NCBI GenBank assembly: GCA_910574915.1
Contig: CAJTCR010000021.1
Coordinates: forward strand, 1 to 64,000
Source of the DNA: Eubacteriaceae bacterium
Lineage (GTDB): Bacteria > Bacillota > Clostridia > Lachnospirales > Lachnospiraceae
Length of the DNA stretch: 64,000 nt
Direction of reading: 5' to 3'
Shown here: positions 9,171-18,202 of the stretch, one piece after another
Position numbering within the stretch: the first letter of the stretch is position 1
Layout of the letters: each line of letters starts with the position of its first letter
Notes under the pieces: model-generated
Database searches by the model: none
Told to the model about the DNA's origin: nothing
The model's input: only the letters and a program-made list of their open reading frames with translations
Program-made: the position numbers and the translations under genes

Positions 9171-9347
9171 TTATTCTTCATCGGGGTGGTTTTCCTTTTT
9201 TTTCCGTACGATTGCGATCACAGATAAAATCACCACAAGGCACCCGCCCAGAAGCGCCTGGGCAGGTGCTTCTGCCTGTGGGGACATCATAATGATCAAA
9301 AAACCAATCCCCAGAAAAAACGTTTGCCAGGAACCTGCTTTTTTCAT
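9171..9347 (-). CDS. Small two-helix membrane protein (58 aa)
   Basis: A 58-codon open frame, found by reading the gap between DUF3284 and IIA. It starts MKKAGSWQTFFLGIGF and ends KKKENHPDEE. Two hydrophobic stretches (FFLGIGFLIIMMS and ALLGGCLVVILSVIAIV) are joined by a short Pro/Ala/Glu loop, with a positively charged tail after the second helix, so both termini would face the cytosol. GGAAG lies 8 bases before the ATG. Position inside the PTS operon suggests an accessory of the transporter, but it matches no family I recognise. Confidence 0.65.
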   Translation of the reverse strand: MKKAGSWQTFFLGIGFLIIMMSPQAEAPAQALLGGCLVVILSVIAIVRKKKENHPDEE

Positions 9348-9385
9348 AACATCGACTTCCTATTCTATGTTTATTTGCGGCTAGT

Positions 9386-9700
9386 TTATTTTTGATAAAG
9401 CTTTTTGCTCAGTGCGATAAATTTTTCTGCAAGAATTTTAAAGCCTTCTGCGCTCATAAGCTGGTCTTCTGCATGTACTAAAAGCAGCATAACGTCGGTT
9501 TTTTCACCAGCCGCTTCTTTTTGAACCAGCTCGGCATGGGCGTTGTGTCCGTTGACAAAAAACTCCTTGCCTTCTTCTATTTTTTTGGAAGCTTCTTCAA
9601 ATTTGCCCTCAGTTGCAAGATCAATGGCTTCTACATAGCATCCTCTTGCTGTTCCTACGTTTGAGATAATCTCAAAACAGATCAGTTCCATACCTTCCAT
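9386..9700 (-). CDS. PTS lactose/cellobiose-type IIA component
   Basis: A 104-residue cytosolic phosphocarrier of the LacF/ChbA family. It shows the expected all-helical layout, with MELICFEIISNVGTARG at the start and LLLVHAEDQLMSAE holding the phosphorylated histidine (near residue 77). It takes phosphate from HPr and passes it to IIB. The long open frame continuing upstream to 9973 is a shadow inside the IIC gene. ATG 9700 follows AAGGAGG. It is separated from IIC by about 30 bp in the same operon. Confidence 0.9.
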   Translation of the reverse strand: MEGMELICFEIISNVGTARGCYVEAIDLATEGKFEEASKKIEEGKEFFVNGHNAHAELVQKEAAGEKTDVMLLLVHAEDQLMSAEGFKILAEKFIALSKKLYQK

Positions 9701-9732
9701 CGTATAAAGTACCTCCTTAACATCGGTTTCAT

Positions 9733-11136
9733 TTAGATAGACTCTTTTTCCTGTACCCGGTTTGCCAGTATCACAAACGGCGTCCAGATACAGATCGATA
9801 CCGCCAGATTTAAAAACGCAACCAGCGAAGCAAAGATATTGCCGCCTGTTGAAAGAAACGCGTAAATGCCGATCGGCATTACCCAAGGCACCTGGATAAA
9901 TACTGGCGGGATAATTCCTGCTGCGGTAAACGCGTATGCAATGACTGCGCACACTGGAGCAGCGACAAGCCAAGGAATAAAATAAATCGGGTTCAATACA
10001 ATAGGTATACCAAAAATAACCGGTTCGTTGATCTGAAAGATTCCCATTGGAGCGCTCAGCTTTGCGATTGCTTTTTGATCGTCACGCTTTGAAAAGATGA
10101 AAATAGCGATAATAAGCGCCAGCGTACATCCAGATCCGCCTGCCATTGTATAAGCGTCAAAAGAACCACGTGTCCAAAGGTACGGCATCTCTTCTACCGA
10201 ATGGGTTGTATTCCAGATCTCCAGGTTGGAAAGCAGCGCTGGTGTATAGACACCTTCGGTAATCGGTGCCAGCAGGTTGGAACCATGCAGGCCGAAGAAC
10301 CAGAAAAGCTGGATTAAGAAGGTGACCAGTATGACACTGAATATACCCTGTGAAAGTCCAAGAAGCGGCTTTTGAATCCACTCGATAATCAGGTCGTTCG
10401 GGTATAGACCAGTGATCATAACACATAGCTGCGTCAGGATACCAAACGTATAGATTGCGATGGTGCCAGGAATAACAGAAGCAAATGCGTTGCTTACCGC
10501 AGGAGGTACAGAAGCAGGAAGCTTAATCGTTACTTTTTTCTGCATCAGCTTGACATAGATCATCGTGGAAATCAGGCCTGCGATCAAGCAGGTAAACAGT
10601 CCGCCTGCTCCCGTAAATGCCTGGCTCATATAGCCCCATCCGCTTACGCCGTTTAAGATCACGCCGCCTGCGCCGTCCGAAACCGCGTTCAGCCCGGCGC
10701 TTGTCAGTACGTCGAGAGAAGCGTCTGACACGCCTGGAAGCGCATAGTCAAAAACAGCACTCTGATTCATACAGGTTACTACTGAAGAAAAAGCAATGAC
10801 GCCGCCTGCAATCGGGTTTACGTCATAGGATTTTGCCAGATGATAGCCAAACGATATTGTAAATGCCATACCTAAAATTACGATCGAGCCAAAATAAACA
10901 TTTCCGTTAACGCTGATTAGCGGAGTCATGGCAGAAACAAAAGCGTTTCCTTCTCCAAACCATTCATTTGGCAAATCCCGGAAAAATACATTTAACAATA
11001 CAGCGATACTGCCGACCATCGTTACAGGCATGATTGCGATAAAGCCGTCACGAATCGCAATCAAATGACGCTGGTTTGCAATTTTCGCTGCAATTGGCAT
11101 GAAATGAAGTTCCATCCAATTAATAAAAGCGTTCAT
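9733..11136 (-). CDS. PTS lactose/cellobiose-type IIC permease
   Basis: A 467-residue integral membrane permease of the lactose/cellobiose/chitobiose PTS class. It has many hydrophobic helices and begins MNAFINWMELHFMPIAAKIA. Family marks include FWFFGLHGSNLLAPI and the re-entrant GIFQINEPVIFGIPIVLNP segment that forms the sugar site. It carries the disaccharide inward while IIB phosphorylates it. It lies second in the operon, behind IIB and a 12-bp-stem intergenic hairpin. The exact sugar cannot be read from sequence. Chitobiose-like or muropeptide-derived disaccharides fit the nag and MupG neighbours. Confidence 0.93.
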   Translation of the reverse strand: MNAFINWMELHFMPIAAKIANQRHLIAIRDGFIAIMPVTMVGSIAVLLNVFFRDLPNEWFGEGNAFVSAMTPLISVNGNVYFGSIVILGMAFTISFGYHLAKSYDVNPIAGGVIAFSSVVTCMNQSAVFDYALPGVSDASLDVLTSAGLNAVSDGAGGVILNGVSGWGYMSQAFTGAGGLFTCLIAGLISTMIYVKLMQKKVTIKLPASVPPAVSNAFASVIPGTIAIYTFGILTQLCVMITGLYPNDLIIEWIQKPLLGLSQGIFSVILVTFLIQLFWFFGLHGSNLLAPITEGVYTPALLSNLEIWNTTHSVEEMPYLWTRGSFDAYTMAGGSGCTLALIIAIFIFSKRDDQKAIAKLSAPMGIFQINEPVIFGIPIVLNPIYFIPWLVAAPVCAVIAYAFTAAGIIPPVFIQVPWVMPIGIYAFLSTGGNIFASLVAFLNLAVSICIWTPFVILANRVQEKESI

Positions 11137-11172
11137 AAATTACCCCCTATTGATTCCGTTTTCTCGCTGCGT

Positions 11173-11216
11173 CTGTGTGATCACAGAGCCGTATCAATTC
11201 ACACAGACGCAGGAGG
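11173..11216. other. Intergenic hairpin between IIB and IIC
   Basis: TGCGTCTGTGTG and CACACAGACGCA form a 12-bp perfect stem without a T-run on either strand. Inside an operon this suggests an mRNA processing or stabilising structure that sets different IIB and IIC levels. Confidence 0.6.
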
Positions 11217-11268
11217 AAACCTGTGATGAAAACGTTAAATTACCGATTCCACATGCTGCCAGCGGCAC

Positions 11269-11574
11269 TTATTCCATGCCAAGGAGCTTTAATGCCTGTT
11301 CCAGCACCTTTTCTCCGTTCATGGAGCCGTATGCCATCATGTCGATGACTGCAACAGGCTTGCCGTCTGCAATGCCCTTCATCTTACCCTCAAGGAAGCG
11401 TACCTGAGGCCCAAGCAGCATAACGTCCGCTTTTTTGATGTTTTCAGCGGCATCTGCATCTGCGACCGCCCAGATTTCCGCTTCGATTCCCTTTGCCTCA
11501 GCAGATTCCTGCATTTTTTTCACAACAAAGCTTGTGGACATTCCAGCAGAGCATACGAGTAAGATTTTTACCAT
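11269..11574 (-). CDS. PTS lactose/cellobiose-type IIB component
   Basis: A 101-residue phosphocarrier with the signature LLVCSAGMSTSFVVKKM, in which Cys8 is the phosphorylated residue, and LLGPQVRFLEGKMK later in the chain. It passes phosphate from IIA to the sugar bound by IIC. It is the first gene of the seven-gene minus-strand operon. AAGGAGG precedes the ATG, and the operon promoter lies in the gap shared with the divergent GH4 gene. Confidence 0.93.
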   Translation of the reverse strand: MVKILLVCSAGMSTSFVVKKMQESAEAKGIEAEIWAVADADAAENIKKADVMLLGPQVRFLEGKMKGIADGKPVAVIDMMAYGSMNGEKVLEQALKLLGME

Positions 11575-11601
11575 GATAAATTCCTCCTTCTTGTTTGGTT
11601 G

Positions 11602-11661
11602 TTATATGTATATACCACTCATGAAAAATATCATAACACATTTGGAATTATTTTCAAAGGA
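11602..11661 (-). promoter_or_regulatory. PTS operon promoter with candidate operator
   Basis: Read on the minus strand, TTGAAA and TATGAT stand 16 bp apart, followed at once by GGTATATACATATAAC (11602-11617 as complement). The GGTATA half-site is shared with the word TGGTATAGACC upstream of the GH4 gene. Both resemble the T-G-G-T/A-C-C-A operators of HutC/NagR-type GntR proteins. Operator function is inferred. Confidence 0.5.
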
Positions 11662-11823
11662 TTTTTCTAAGATCTCTAAAAAATAGTTGTTATGACCATA
11701 AAAGACGGTTGTTTCGTTGAAAAAACGCATATGATTTTGGAAATTGTTGTGCAATTTTACCAATTAACAGAATCGCATCAAATCATATGGACATTTTTGG
11801 GATTCAATGATACGATAAAAACA

Positions 11824-11834
11824 TGGTATAGACC
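11824..11834 (+). promoter_or_regulatory. Candidate GntR operator before GH4 gene
   Basis: TGGTATAGACC is an imperfect dyad close to the NagR/DasR-type core, 36 bp before the GH4 start and thus near the expected transcription start. An inverted pair CATATGATTT/AAATCATATG spans 11729-11791 further upstream and may add another control site. Confidence 0.4.
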
Positions 11835-11869
11835 GATAGATAGCACATATTTTTGAAAGGAGACGAAGT

Positions 11870-13198
11870 ATGAAAAAGAAAGAATCTGTTAAAATCGTAA
11901 CGATCGGCGGCGGCAGCAGCTACACACCGGAACTGGTAGAAGGGTTTATCAAACGCTACGATACCCTTCCGGTACGCGAGCTTTGGCTGGTAGATATCGA
12001 TCAGGGGCGTGAAAAACTGGAAATCGTCGGTGCGCTGGCAAAGCGAATGGTAAAAAAAGCCGGAGTGCCTATGGAAATTAAATTAAGCTATGACAGAAAA
12101 GAAGCGCTTGCCGGCGCGGATTTTGTGACGACGCAGATGCGGATCGGGCGGCTTGCGGCACGTGTACTGGATGAAAGGATACCGCTTAGCTACGGCATGA
12201 TCGGACAGGAGACAAACGGCGCCGGCGGCATGTTTAAAGCGTTTCGTACGATTCCTGTGATTTTGGATATTGTAAAAGATATGGAAAAGCTCTGTCCAGA
12301 CGCATGGCTGATTAACTTTACGAACCCGGCGGGCATGGTGACAGAGGCAGTAATCCGATATACAGGCTTTCAAAAGGCGATCGGGCTTTGCAACGTCCCG
12401 GTCAATATGGTAGACGGTTTTGCAAAAATGCTCGGCGTCAAAGAACAGGAAGTCACGATGGAGATCCAGGGAGTGAACCATTTTATCTTTGCGACGGATG
12501 TGTTTGTAAATGGGGTGTCCAGGTTCGAGGAGCTGTTGTACAAATACGCGAATTTAAAGGGTGAAGATACGATCCAGATGAAAAATTTTGTCTCCCTGCC
12601 GTATTCTCCGGCGTTTATCCAGGGCATTCAGGCGATTCCATGCCCTTACCACAACTATTATTTCTTTACAAAGGAACAGCTCGAAGAAGAGCTGGGACAG
12701 TTTCAAAAAGGCACCGTACGCGCAGAAGTGGTCAGCAAAACAGAAGCGGAGCTGTTTGAGCTGTATGCAAACGAAGAACTCGATGAGAAGCCGCAGCAGC
12801 TTGCAATGCGGGGCGGGGCAAAGTATTCGGACGCAGCCTGCAGCCTGATTCAGTCTATTTATAACGATACAGGGGATATCCAGTATGTGGATGTAAGAAA
12901 CCGCGGGGCGATTTCCGACCTGCCTGAGGACAGCGCCGTAGAGGTTGCGTGCCGCATTACGGCAGACGGGCCGAAGCCTTTGGCGACAGGAGCGCTGAAG
13001 CTGCCGATCAGCGGGTATGTGCAGATGATGAAAGCTTTTGAGCGGATGACGGTGCAGGCGGCAGTGACAGGAGATAAAAATCTTGCAGTCGCAGCGCTGA
13101 ATGTCAATCCGCTTTGCCCAAGCGACGCGCTTGCAAATGTAGTAGTTGATGAACTGTTAAGGGTACATAGAGAGTATTTGCCACAGTTTTTTGCCTGA
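11870..13198 (+). CDS. GH4 6-phospho-beta-glycosidase
   Basis: A 442-residue NAD- and metal-dependent glycoside hydrolase of family 4. The NAD-binding start is VKIVTIGGGSSYTPELVEG. The metal/substrate motifs are INFTNPAGMVTEAV, GLCNVPVNM (metal-binding Cys) and GVNHF (metal-binding His). Family members such as LicH and ChbF hydrolyse phosphorylated disaccharides delivered by PTS. Transcription is divergent from the PTS operon. It therefore likely cleaves the imported disaccharide-6-phosphate, with nagA/nagB taking a GlcNAc-6-P half if the substrate is chitobiose-like. AAAGGAG precedes ATG 11870. Confidence 0.92.
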   Translation: MKKKESVKIVTIGGGSSYTPELVEGFIKRYDTLPVRELWLVDIDQGREKLEIVGALAKRMVKKAGVPMEIKLSYDRKEALAGADFVTTQMRIGRLAARVLDERIPLSYGMIGQETNGAGGMFKAFRTIPVILDIVKDMEKLCPDAWLINFTNPAGMVTEAVIRYTGFQKAIGLCNVPVNMVDGFAKMLGVKEQEVTMEIQGVNHFIFATDVFVNGVSRFEELLYKYANLKGEDTIQMKNFVSLPYSPAFIQGIQAIPCPYHNYYFFTKEQLEEELGQFQKGTVRAEVVSKTEAELFELYANEELDEKPQQLAMRGGAKYSDAACSLIQSIYNDTGDIQYVDVRNRGAISDLPEDSAVEVACRITADGPKPLATGALKLPISGYVQMMKAFERMTVQAAVTGDKNLAVAALNVNPLCPSDALANVVVDELLRVHREYLPQFFA

Positions 13199-13299
13199 AG
13201 GTATAAACTATTCCATGTCTGGACAAGCTAGATGCAGTAAGATAGGAAATTATTAAAAATCAAGCTGCATTGTGCAGCAAGTGACAGGAGGAATGTTTT

Positions 13300-13509
13300 A
13301 TGATGCATGGTTCTACAGACAATCAAAAATCTAAGCCGCTCACAGGAGCTGACAACAAGCGCCTTGACAAAGTCTCGCAGTCTGACAGTGAGTCGACTGC
13401 GGCGTGGGCGGGTACCGATTACTATGCTCCAAAGTCCTACGTTTCTGTGCCAAAGACGAGCGCAGTCGAGGATGCCAAGGAATGGGTCGATAACGGCAGC
13501 AGGCTGTAG
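13300..13509 (+). CDS. Small DUF3787-like protein
   Basis: A 69-residue hydrophilic protein preceded by AGGAGG with an 8-bp spacer. It carries ESTAAWAGTDYYAPKSYVSV and ends EDAKEWVDNG. The TAAWA word and the DAKEWVD end match my memory of the DUF3787 family of small clostridial proteins with no known function. It ends 10 bp before nifJ and is very probably co-transcribed with it, so a link to pyruvate:ferredoxin oxidoreductase is possible but unproven. The family name is from memory and was not checked. Confidence 0.65.
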   Translation: MMHGSTDNQKSKPLTGADNKRLDKVSQSDSESTAAWAGTDYYAPKSYVSVPKTSAVEDAKEWVDNGSRL

Positions 13510-13519
13510 GAGGGAGCAT

Positions 13520-16500
13520 ATGGGAAAGATCAAAATGACGGTTGACGGCAATACTGCCGCAGCTTATGTCGCATATGCGTTTACGGACGTGGCGGCGATT
13601 TATCCGATTACGCCGTCTTCTACAATGGCAGAAGTGGTCGATGAGTGGGCGGCAAACGGCAGAAAAAATATATTCGGGCAGATCGTAAAAGTCGCGCAGC
13701 TCCAGTCTGAGGCAGGAGCTGCGGGTGCGTTTCACGGCTCTTTGCAGGCGGGCGCGCTGACGACGACGTTTACGGCATCGCAGGGCCTGTTGCTGATGAT
13801 CCCGAATATGTTTAAAACAGCCGGGGAGCTGCTTCCGGGCGTGTTTCATGTCAGTGCCCGCTCGATTGCGGCACAGGCGCTGAATATTTTCGGCGACCAC
13901 CAGGACGTAATGGCGGCAAGGCAGACAGGCTGCGTGATGCTGGCGTCCGGCTCGGTGCAGGAGGTCGTGGACTTGGCTCCGGTGGCGCATCTTGCCGCGA
14001 TCAAAGGGCGCCTGCCGTTTATTCATTTTTTTGACGGCTTTCGCACGTCGCATGAAGTACAAAAAATCGAAGCGCTTTCTTATGAAGATCTGGGCAGGCT
14101 GATCGACCAGGAAGCGTTGCAGGCATTCCGCGACCGCGCGCTGTCGCCGAACCATCCGGTGACAAGGGGAACGGCGCAGAACCCGGATATTTACTTTCAG
14201 ACGCGTGAGGCATGTAACCCGTTTTATGAAAGGATCGTGCCGATCGTCGAGGAGTATATGGCAAGGATCAATGAGCTGACGGGCAGAAGCTACGGGCTGT
14301 TTCACTATTACGGCGACCCGCAGGCGAAGCATGTAATCGTGGCGATGGGCTCTGTGTGCGGTACGATCGAAGAAACCGTTGATTATCTGAATGCGCAGGG
14401 AGAAAAATGCGGTCTTGTAAAAGTGCATCTGTTTCGTCCGTTTTCGGCAGAGCATCTGCGCAGGGCGGTGCCAAAGACGGCGGAGCGGATTGCGGTATTA
14501 GACCGTACAAAAGAGCCGGGTGCGCCCGGAGAGCCGCTTTATATGGATGTCAGAAACTGCTATTACGGCACCGATGCCGAGCCGCTTATTATCGGCGGAC
14601 GCTTTGGGCTCGGTTCTAAAGATACGACGCCGGCGGAGATCAAGGCAGTCTTTGACTATCTGAAAAGCCCGTCGCCAAAGACCGGATTTACCGTTGGCAT
14701 CGACGATGATGTGACGCATACGTCTCTTGCGTGCGGCGAGCGGATTATTACGGCAAAGGCAGGGACTGTGCGGTGCAAATTCTGGGGCCTTGGCTCGGAC
14801 GGCACAGTCGGCGCGAACAAGCAGGCGGTCAAGATTATCGGAGAGCATACCGAGCAGTATGTGCAGGCGTATTTTGCCTATGATTCCAAAAAATCAGGCG
14901 GGCTTACGACGTCGCATCTGCGGTTTGGTACCCAGCCGATTAAATCCGCGTACCTGATCGACGAGGCGGACTATATCGCCTGCCATAACCAGTCGTTTGT
15001 CGGCAGCTATGACCTGCTGTGCGGCTTGAAACAGGGCGGCACATTCGTATTAAACTGTATGTGGGACAGCGCGGAATTAGAAAAGCATCTGCCAAAAAGC
15101 ATGATGCGCCAGCTTGCGGAAAAAGAGATCGAGTTTTACTGTATCAACGCGATCAAGCTTGCCGAAGAGATTGGGCTTGGCAACCGCATCAATATGATTA
15201 TGCAGGGCGCGTTTTTTAAGCTGGCAAAGATCCTGCCCGAAGAAGAAGCAAAAAAATATTTAAAAGACGCTGTCGTAAAGGCATACGGCAAAAAGGGCGA
15301 AGCGGTGATCCAGATGAACCATAAGGCGATTGAGCATGGATTTACCGACCTTGTCAAAATCAAAGTGCCGGATCACTGGAAGCAGCTTGATGAAGACGAC
15401 GGGCAGCACGAAACGGAGGACGGCATCCAAGAGCCGCCGTTTGTAGCGCAGGTGATGCGTCCGATGAACCGCCAGGAGGGTGACGCGCTTGCGGTCAGTG
15501 CTTTTCGCGGCATCGAGGACGGTACGTTTCCAAACGGTACGTCTGCCTATGAAAAACGCGGCATCGCGGTCAATGTGCCGGAGTGGAATGTAGAGACGTG
15601 TATCCAGTGCAACCAGTGTTCGTTTATCTGCCCGCATTCCTGTGTACGGCCGTTTTTGCTGGATGCGCAGGAAAAAGCAGCAGCGCCAAAAGCGTTTCGG
15701 ACACAGAAGGCACGGGGCAAAGGGCTTGAGGACTTTGACTTTCGTGTGCAGATTAGTACGATGGACTGTACCGGCTGCGGCAACTGTGCGGACGTCTGCC
15801 CGGCGCAGCCAAAAGCGCTTGTTATGAAAAAACTGGCGACACAGACACAAGAACAGGTGCCAAACTGGCGCTATGCGGTCAGCAAGGTTGCGAATAAGGG
15901 CGCGCTGTTTGAAGGACGTACGGTCAAGGACAGCCAGTTCAGACAGCCGCTTATGGAGTTTTCCGGTGCCTGTGCAGGCTGCGGGGAGCCGGCTTATATC
16001 AAGCTCGTCACGCAGTTGTTCGGCGACCGCATGATGATCGCCAATGCGACCGGATGCTCTTCGATCTGGGGTGCCTCTGCACCAACGACTGCTTATACGT
16101 GCGACCATAACGGACATGGCCCGTCCTGGGCAAATTCGCTGTTTGAAGACAACGCGGAATACGGCTACGGCATGTATCTGGGCGTACGTCAGATCCGGGA
16201 CGGCATTGAGCAGAATATGAAGGAGCTGCTAAGCAGAGGGCTCGAAACCTCTGCGCCGACGCTGCATGACGCGTTTGCGCACTGGATACAGGTACGGGAA
16301 GAAGGCGAAGCGTCGAAAGAAGCCTCCGAACAGGTGCAGGAAGTGCTCGCAAGTATCTTGCGGGAAGACGCGCCGCTTGGCGGGGAGCCGGAGACCGTGC
16401 GCTTATTAAAGGAAATACAAAAAAACAAAGACTACCTCGTGAAACGTTCGATCTGGATGATCGGCGGCGACGGCTGGGCGTACGATATCGGCTACGGCGG

Positions 16501-17095
16501 CTTAGACCAGGTGCTTGCATCCGGCGAGGATGTCAACGTGCTCGTATTTGATACCGAGATCTATTCCAATACCGGAGGACAGGCGTCCAAATCCACGCCT
16601 GCCGCGGCAGTGGCAAAATTTGCGGCGTCCGGCAAAAAGTCCGGCAAAAAAGACCTGGGCAGGATGATGATGACGTACCGCAATATCTATGTCGCGCAGG
16701 TTGCGATGGGCGCGGATAAGAACCAGACGTTAAAAGCGATCCGGGAAGCAGAGAATTATCACGGGCCTTCCCTGATTATCGCCTATGCGCCATGTATCAG
16801 CCACGGGTTAAAGTGCGGCATGGGCAAGAGCATGGACAATATGGCACAGGCAGTCGCGGCAGGCTACTGGCACTTGTACCGTTACGATCCAGACCGGATC
16901 AAAGAAGGCAAAAATCCGTTTACACTGGACTCCAAAGACCCAACCGGAGATTTCCAGGAATTCCTGCTTGGGCAGGTGCGCTACGCCGCACTTGCACGCC
17001 AGTTCCCGCAGCACGCGCAGGAGCTGTTTGAGAAGACGGCTGCGGATGCGGCTTTCAGATTGGAAGAGTATAAGAAGATGAGCGGGAAGGGATAG
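13520..17095 (+). CDS. nifJ: Pyruvate:ferredoxin (flavodoxin) oxidoreductase
   Basis: A 1191-residue single-chain enzyme converting pyruvate, CoA and oxidised ferredoxin to acetyl-CoA, CO2 and reduced ferredoxin. Domains in order are the pyruvate-binding domain (YPITPSSTMAEVVDEW near residue 29), the transketolase-like and CoA-binding middle, two 4Fe-4S clusters (CIQCNQCSFICPHSC and CTGCGNCADVCP, about residues 694-760), and the TPP domain with GGDGWAYDIGYGGLD and FDTEIYSNTGGQASKSTP. Length fits the family. ATG 13520 follows GGAGGGAGC. The open frame upstream overlaps the small gene and is not used. This is the central anaerobic pyruvate enzyme of Clostridia. A terminator follows, then the first palindrome pair. 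Confidence 0.97.
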   Translation: MGKIKMTVDGNTAAAYVAYAFTDVAAIYPITPSSTMAEVVDEWAANGRKNIFGQIVKVAQLQSEAGAAGAFHGSLQAGALTTTFTASQGLLLMIPNMFKTAGELLPGVFHVSARSIAAQALNIFGDHQDVMAARQTGCVMLASGSVQEVVDLAPVAHLAAIKGRLPFIHFFDGFRTSHEVQKIEALSYEDLGRLIDQEALQAFRDRALSPNHPVTRGTAQNPDIYFQTREACNPFYERIVPIVEEYMARINELTGRSYGLFHYYGDPQAKHVIVAMGSVCGTIEETVDYLNAQGEKCGLVKVHLFRPFSAEHLRRAVPKTAERIAVLDRTKEPGAPGEPLYMDVRNCYYGTDAEPLIIGGRFGLGSKDTTPAEIKAVFDYLKSPSPKTGFTVGIDDDVTHTSLACGERIITAKAGTVRCKFWGLGSDGTVGANKQAVKIIGEHTEQYVQAYFAYDSKKSGGLTTSHLRFGTQPIKSAYLIDEADYIACHNQSFVGSYDLLCGLKQGGTFVLNCMWDSAELEKHLPKSMMRQLAEKEIEFYCINAIKLAEEIGLGNRINMIMQGAFFKLAKILPEEEAKKYLKDAVVKAYGKKGEAVIQMNHKAIEHGFTDLVKIKVPDHWKQLDEDDGQHETEDGIQEPPFVAQVMRPMNRQEGDALAVSAFRGIEDGTFPNGTSAYEKRGIAVNVPEWNVETCIQCNQCSFICPHSCVRPFLLDAQEKAAAPKAFRTQKARGKGLEDFDFRVQISTMDCTGCGNCADVCPAQPKALVMKKLATQTQEQVPNWRYAVSKVANKGALFEGRTVKDSQFRQPLMEFSGACAGCGEPAYIKLVTQLFGDRMMIANATGCSSIWGASAPTTAYTCDHNGHGPSWANSLFEDNAEYGYGMYLGVRQIRDGIEQNMKELLSRGLETSAPTLHDAFAHWIQVREEGEASKEASEQVQEVLASILREDAPLGGEPETVRLLKEIQKNKDYLVKRSIWMIGGDGWAYDIGYGGLDQVLASGEDVNVLVFDTEIYSNTGGQASKSTPAAAVAKFAASGKKSGKKDLGRMMMTYRNIYVAQVAMGADKNQTLKAIREAENYHGPSLIIAYAPCISHGLKCGMGKSMDNMAQAVAAGYWHLYRYDPDRIKEGKNPFTLDSKDPTGDFQEFLLGQVRYAALARQFPQHAQELFEKTAADAAFRLEEYKKMSGKG

Positions 17096-17124
17096 GGTGT
17101 GCCTGGCAGATAAAAGGATATAAA

Positions 17125-17173
17125 GAAAAAGCCGTATGACTGGAAGTGGGATTTCAGGAGTGCGGCTTTTTTG
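17125..17173 (+). terminator. nifJ terminator
   Basis: AAAAGCCG (17127-17134) and CGGCTTTT (17163-17170) pair around a loop that can itself fold (CTGGAA/TTTCAG), followed by TT. It lies 30 bp after the nifJ stop and directly abuts the first palindrome element. Confidence 0.8.
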
Positions 17174-17205
17174 AGTTGCTTTGGTTAATTTTTACAGGAA
17201 GGGAC

Positions 17206-17435
17206 GCCGGGAGAGAGGATGGGCATCCCCTGGCTGCGTCCGTTCCAGAATGTTAAGAATCCCTAAATATTCTGCTGTTACGCTGTGGCAGTGGACGGTC
17301 GCGGCACCTAGTTCGCTGCCTGCTGGCAGCTAAAGGTGCCGCTGGGCTGCGCCCCTGTTTGTTTTGCAGAATACTAAGGGATTCTAAGCATTCTTCCAAA
17401 GCCGCAGCCAGGGGATGCCCATCCTTTCTCCCGGC
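17206..17435 (+). repeat. Palindromic element copy R1
   Basis: A 230-bp near-perfect palindromic core with flanks from about 17173 (GAGTTGCTTTGG) to 17486 (GGTTTGTTCGCTGTAG). The outer arm word is GATGGGCATCCC with GGGATGCCCATC on the other side. The inner arms are AGAATCCCTAAATATTCT against AGAATACTAAGGGATTCT. The centre is the conserved cloverleaf-like stem GCGGCACCT/AGGTGCCGC enclosing GCTGCC/GGCAGC. Confidence 0.9.
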
Positions 17436-17486
17436 TGCTTTTCGTAAGTGTTACTAAACAAGCTCAATATGGTTTGTTCGCTGTAG

Positions 17487-17660
17487 TTCGCTTCCGGCTG
17501 TTCTTCAAAAGTGTTACGAAAATAAACGCTATGTGGTTTGCTTTGCTCCATTCAGCTAGAAAGTAAGCTTGTAGATTGCCTGGCTTGTGCCAATATTAGT
17601 ACTACAGAGGATAAGACTAACGAGTAAGTTATAATTCAATTCCCCCCCGTTTTTTGTGTA
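17487..17660. repeat. Spacer with decayed right-end fragment
   Basis: Between R1 and R2 the bases 17490-17560 repeat the right-end sequence of the element in degraded form (CGGCTGTTCTTC, AGTGTTACGAAAA, GTGGTTTG). This indicates an older insertion nested here. No gene is present. Confidence 0.6.
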
Positions 17661-17705
17661 AAACAAACCATTTAGAACTTGTTTTAGTTCCACATACGAA
17701 GAACA

Positions 17706-17935
17706 GCCAGGAGAGAGGATGGGCACCCCCTGGCGGCGGCTTTGGAAGAATGTTTAGACGCCCTTGGCATTCTGCTGGGGAACCAGGGGCGCAGCCAAGC
17801 GGCACCTTTAGCTGGCGGCAGGCAGCGAACTAGGTGCCGCGACCGGACACAGCCACAGCGTATCAGCAGAATGCTTAGGGCGTCTTAACATTCTGGAACG
17901 GACGCCGCCAGGGGGTGCCCATCCTCTCTCCTGGC
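17706..17935 (-). repeat. Palindromic element copy R2
   Basis: A 230-bp core in the opposite orientation to R1, with its right end facing R1. The outer arm word is GATGGGCACCCC with GGGGTGCCCATC opposite. The inner arms carry the distinct word ACGCCCT, again matched on the other side (AGGGCGT). The left flank runs to about 17965. Confidence 0.9.
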
Positions 17936-18202
17936 GTCCCTCCCCGTGAAACCAAAACAAATACAATGTAAACTCTGACAAATATCCGCACAATATCCCC
18001 CAAAAAATGTAAAAAGTTCCCCGATTGCTAATCTTCGTATTTTCTGTTATAATAAATCCAATTATGTAAAAAACTATAAAGAACTATGAAGGAACAAAAG
18101 AGCTGTGCCAGGCACTTTTCTTCTGGATGCAGATTTGATGCAGGAAAATGGTATAGAAGTGGTATATTTAATTTAGTATTAACATAAGGAGAATAGACTA
18201 AC

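Noticed and set aside
13340-14455. Long minus-strand open frame opposite nifJ
   Set aside because: It lies wholly under nifJ, is rich in Arg, Cys and His as expected of a shadow frame, and has no family features. The same holds for 15260-16117.
17206-17435. Retron or group II intron RNA
   Set aside because: No reverse transcriptase gene is in the window, and the palindrome lacks the intron domain V/VI shape.
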